In this document: piece by piece, positions 62,810-64,000 of the stretch
How the letters are laid out: every line of letters starts with the position of its first letter
Numbering within the stretch: the first letter of the stretch is position 1
Source of the DNA: Sphingosinithalassobacter tenebrarum
GTDB lineage: Bacteria; Pseudomonadota; Alphaproteobacteria; Sphingomonadales; Sphingomonadaceae
Reading direction: 5' to 3'
Length of the DNA stretch: 64,000 nt
Assembly (NCBI RefSeq): GCF_011057975.1
Contig: NZ_CP049109.1
Span: forward strand, 1,209,001-1,273,000
Translations under genes and position numbers: made by a program
Notes under the pieces: model-generated
Seen by the model: the letters and a program-made list of their open reading frames with translations, nothing else
Databases searched by the model: none
What the model was told of the DNA's origin: nothing

Positions 62810-62982
62810 CTAGGCCGGCGGTGGCGGCCAGCGATCGACGGTGACGCTGCGGCTGGTGGTGCCGCCATTGGGGCCGGTGCCGGTGCCGGTGACGGTGCGC
62901 TGGGCGTTGGCTGCGGGAATGGCGAGGCCGCCACTGCAACCGCGGCCGTCAATGCTAATCGCTTCACGGATTGCGTTCCCAT
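62810..62982 (-). pseudogene. Frameshifted small exported protein
   Basis: One frame starts with a signal peptide (GTQSVKRLALTAAVAVA). The matching continuation GLAIPAANAQ, a clear signal-peptidase site, and the mature part RTVTGTGTGPNGGTTSRSVT lie in another frame. A one-base change in the GTTGCAGTGGCGGCC stretch near 62925-62935 would restore a continuous exported protein. It ends at a TAG exactly at the edge of the AT-rich island, so its C-terminus may also be lost. Confidence 0.6.
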
Positions 62983-63060
62983 TGCAGACCGGCAAAACGC
63001 GCCGGCACAGGAAGCGCAGGTTAGCCTAGTGCTGCATTCGCGTAACGAAGTGTAACGCGC

Positions 63061-63891
63061 CTAGGTCACCCCGAACGGGACGACGTGGTTCATCACGATA
63101 TGGCCGATCTCCGCGCGGCCGAGGAACGGTACGTCCATTTCGTCGCACCAGCGGCGCACGATCTCTTCGGGGTTTTCGGCGAAGGGCGGGTCGTTTTCCT
63201 GGATATGGGTCATGTGGCCTAGGCGGATGCCGGCAACGCCCTTGAGCTGCGTCGCATGCGCCACAGTGAACAGCATCCGGTCGATGCGGTAGAGCGGCTC
63301 GGAAACTTCCTCGATCATCAGGACGTGATCGGTTAGGTCGGGGAGGTACGGCGTGCCGATCAGTGCATTGAGGATGGCGAGATTGAATGCGGCGGCGGGG
63401 CGCCCCTTGCCCTCACCGTTGAGGCTGGGTTCGAGCGCCCGGCGATCGCCGTCGATCAGCCATGCCAGCGCCCAGCCGAGGCTCTCCCCAGCGTCGTTGT
63501 TGCCCAGTGTCACCGGCATCGCGGCGTGGATCGGGCGGCCGACCCCGGCGGCATAGAGCGCGCCGAGCAGGAAACCCATGTCCGAAAAGCCGAGATACGC
63601 CTTGTCCCTGGCGGCGGGACCGAGAAGCGGCATGACTCGCGTCAGGATGCGGTTCGATCCGTATCCGCCGCGTGCGAACCACACTGCGTCGAACGCCGGA
63701 TCATTGGCGACTTCCACAAATGCGGCGGCGCGCGCGTCGTCCGATCCGGCGAAATGGCCTTCGGATAGGTAGCATTGCGGGTGAAAGACGATGTCGTGCT
63801 CGGGATAGGTCAGCGCCACGAATGCCGAGACGCGCGTCGCGACGGTCTCGCTGATCGGACGTCCCGGTGCGACGACGGCAATGCGCATCAA
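63061..63891 (-). CDS. LD-carboxypeptidase (S66 family)
   Basis: A 276-residue serine peptidase of the S66 family (LdcA and relatives): RIAVVAPGRPI start, ARGGYGSNRILTR, nucleophile region LGFSDMGFLLGAL, glutamate in MIEEVSEPLYRIDRML and histidine in GHIVMNHVVPFG. It trims D-alanine from murein tetrapeptides in peptidoglycan recycling; members also cleave microcin-type or cyanophycin-like peptides. No signal peptide, so cytoplasmic. The start ATG is followed by a second ATG; either is possible. Confidence 0.9.
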   Translation of the reverse strand: MMRIAVVAPGRPISETVATRVSAFVALTYPEHDIVFHPQCYLSEGHFAGSDDARAAAFVEVANDPAFDAVWFARGGYGSNRILTRVMPLLGPAARDKAYLGFSDMGFLLGALYAAGVGRPIHAAMPVTLGNNDAGESLGWALAWLIDGDRRALEPSLNGEGKGRPAAAFNLAILNALIGTPYLPDLTDHVLMIEEVSEPLYRIDRMLFTVAHATQLKGVAGIRLGHMTHIQENDPPFAENPEEIVRRWCDEMDVPFLGRAEIGHIVMNHVVPFGVT

Positions 63892-63905
63892 TTTCCCCTT
63901 CCGTT

Positions 63906-64000
63906 GGGTTCGAGCTTGTCGAGAACCCGGGGCTGGTTGGCAAGCCCTTGCATCGGGCCTTCTCGACGGACGCTTCTCGACAGGCTCGAAGCTGCTCGAA
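63906..64000. repeat. Dispersed palindromic repeat, right edge
   Basis: GGGTTC (63906-63911) and GAACCC (63923-63928) flank GAGCTTGTCGA, and a second CTTCTCGACAGGCTCGAAG follows near 63972-63990. These are variants of the CTTCGACAGGCTCAG core seen in dnaE2 and at 31.6 kb, in opposite orientations as in that cluster. The element continues past the window end. Confidence 0.75.

Larger units (their letters stand above)
62141..62812. mobile_element. AT-rich island, about 670 bp
   Basis: Between 62141 and 62812 base composition shifts sharply to AT-rich and back, with abrupt edges. The island holds a small membrane protein gene and a short broken frame, an inverted repeat GTAATC / GATTAC (62157-62162 / 62168-62173) near its left edge, and TTCGAATCCC (62801-62810), reminiscent of a tRNA T-arm, at its right edge. 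Damaged genes abut both edges. No transposase, integrase or target duplication is seen, so the transfer mechanism is unknown. Confidence 0.55.

Noticed and set aside
62801..62812. tRNA 3'-end att site at the right edge of the AT-rich island
   Set aside because: Only about 10 bases resemble a T-arm, no second copy is seen at the left edge and no integrase gene is present.
1..64000. CRISPR array, prophage or classical insertion sequence
   Set aside because: No regularly spaced direct repeats, structural phage genes, transposase or integrase were found on either strand.

Overview
This is a GC-rich chromosomal window from an alphaproteobacterium, most probably order Sphingomonadales. The signs are two large TonB-dependent receptors beside amidohydrolases and a TPR-sulfotransferase, an SOS-type imuA-imuB-dnaE2 mutasome with an alphaproteobacterial LexA box, the rph-rdgB pair divergent from hrcA-grpE, and a dispersed palindromic repeat whose translation reads SVxAEPVE. 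The genus cannot be fixed from the sequence. I see no prophage, transposase, CRISPR array or rRNA operon. One tRNA gene (Tyr) is present.

Layout. 0.4-12.7 kb: a MocR regulator, an exported amidohydrolase, a TonB receptor, and then five genes joined by 4-nt stop/start overlaps (beta-propeller amidohydrolase, PaiB-like flavoprotein, amidase, PepSY membrane protein, 60-aa membrane protein). This reads as an uptake and amide-hydrolysis locus of unknown substrate and is the best candidate for an undescribed system. 13-26.5 kb: a P-type cation ATPase, a fused 5-oxoprolinase/hydantoinase, the imuA-imuB-dnaE2 cassette and a BCCT transporter. 26.9-31.6 kb: a TonB receptor followed by a TPR-sulfotransferase. 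31.7-37.8 kb: cydABX on the minus strand, divergent from cydDC, with an FNR/FixK-type box between them. 37.9-43.9 kb: peroxiredoxin-ArsR, a TauE/SafE permease with a 51-aa HTH protein, an aldo/keto reductase, a fructokinase-like ROK kinase, a flavoprotein, a DNA glycosylase and a ferredoxin. 43.9-53.5 kb: rlmB, an M28 peptidase, tRNA-Tyr, rdgB-rph, hrcA-grpE and glnD. 53.5-61.8 kb: an RCK-type antiporter, a VOC protein, an S33 hydrolase, a frameshifted lipoprotein, infC-thrS and an MFS transporter. 61.8-64 kb: a decayed region in which an AT-rich island of about 670 bp separates two damaged genes, then an LD-carboxypeptidase and another copy of the repeat.

Points that stand out: an in-frame palindromic repeat inside dnaE2; a probable AUA start for infC; a probable AUC start for the MFS gene; an FNR-like palindrome in the cydA/cydD divergent promoter; an infC terminator lying inside the start of a frameshifted lipoprotein gene; and several genes too short for routine ORF calling (cydX, a 51-aa HTH protein, a 60-aa membrane protein).

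All assignments come from reading the translated sequences against remembered family features. No alignments or database searches were run.
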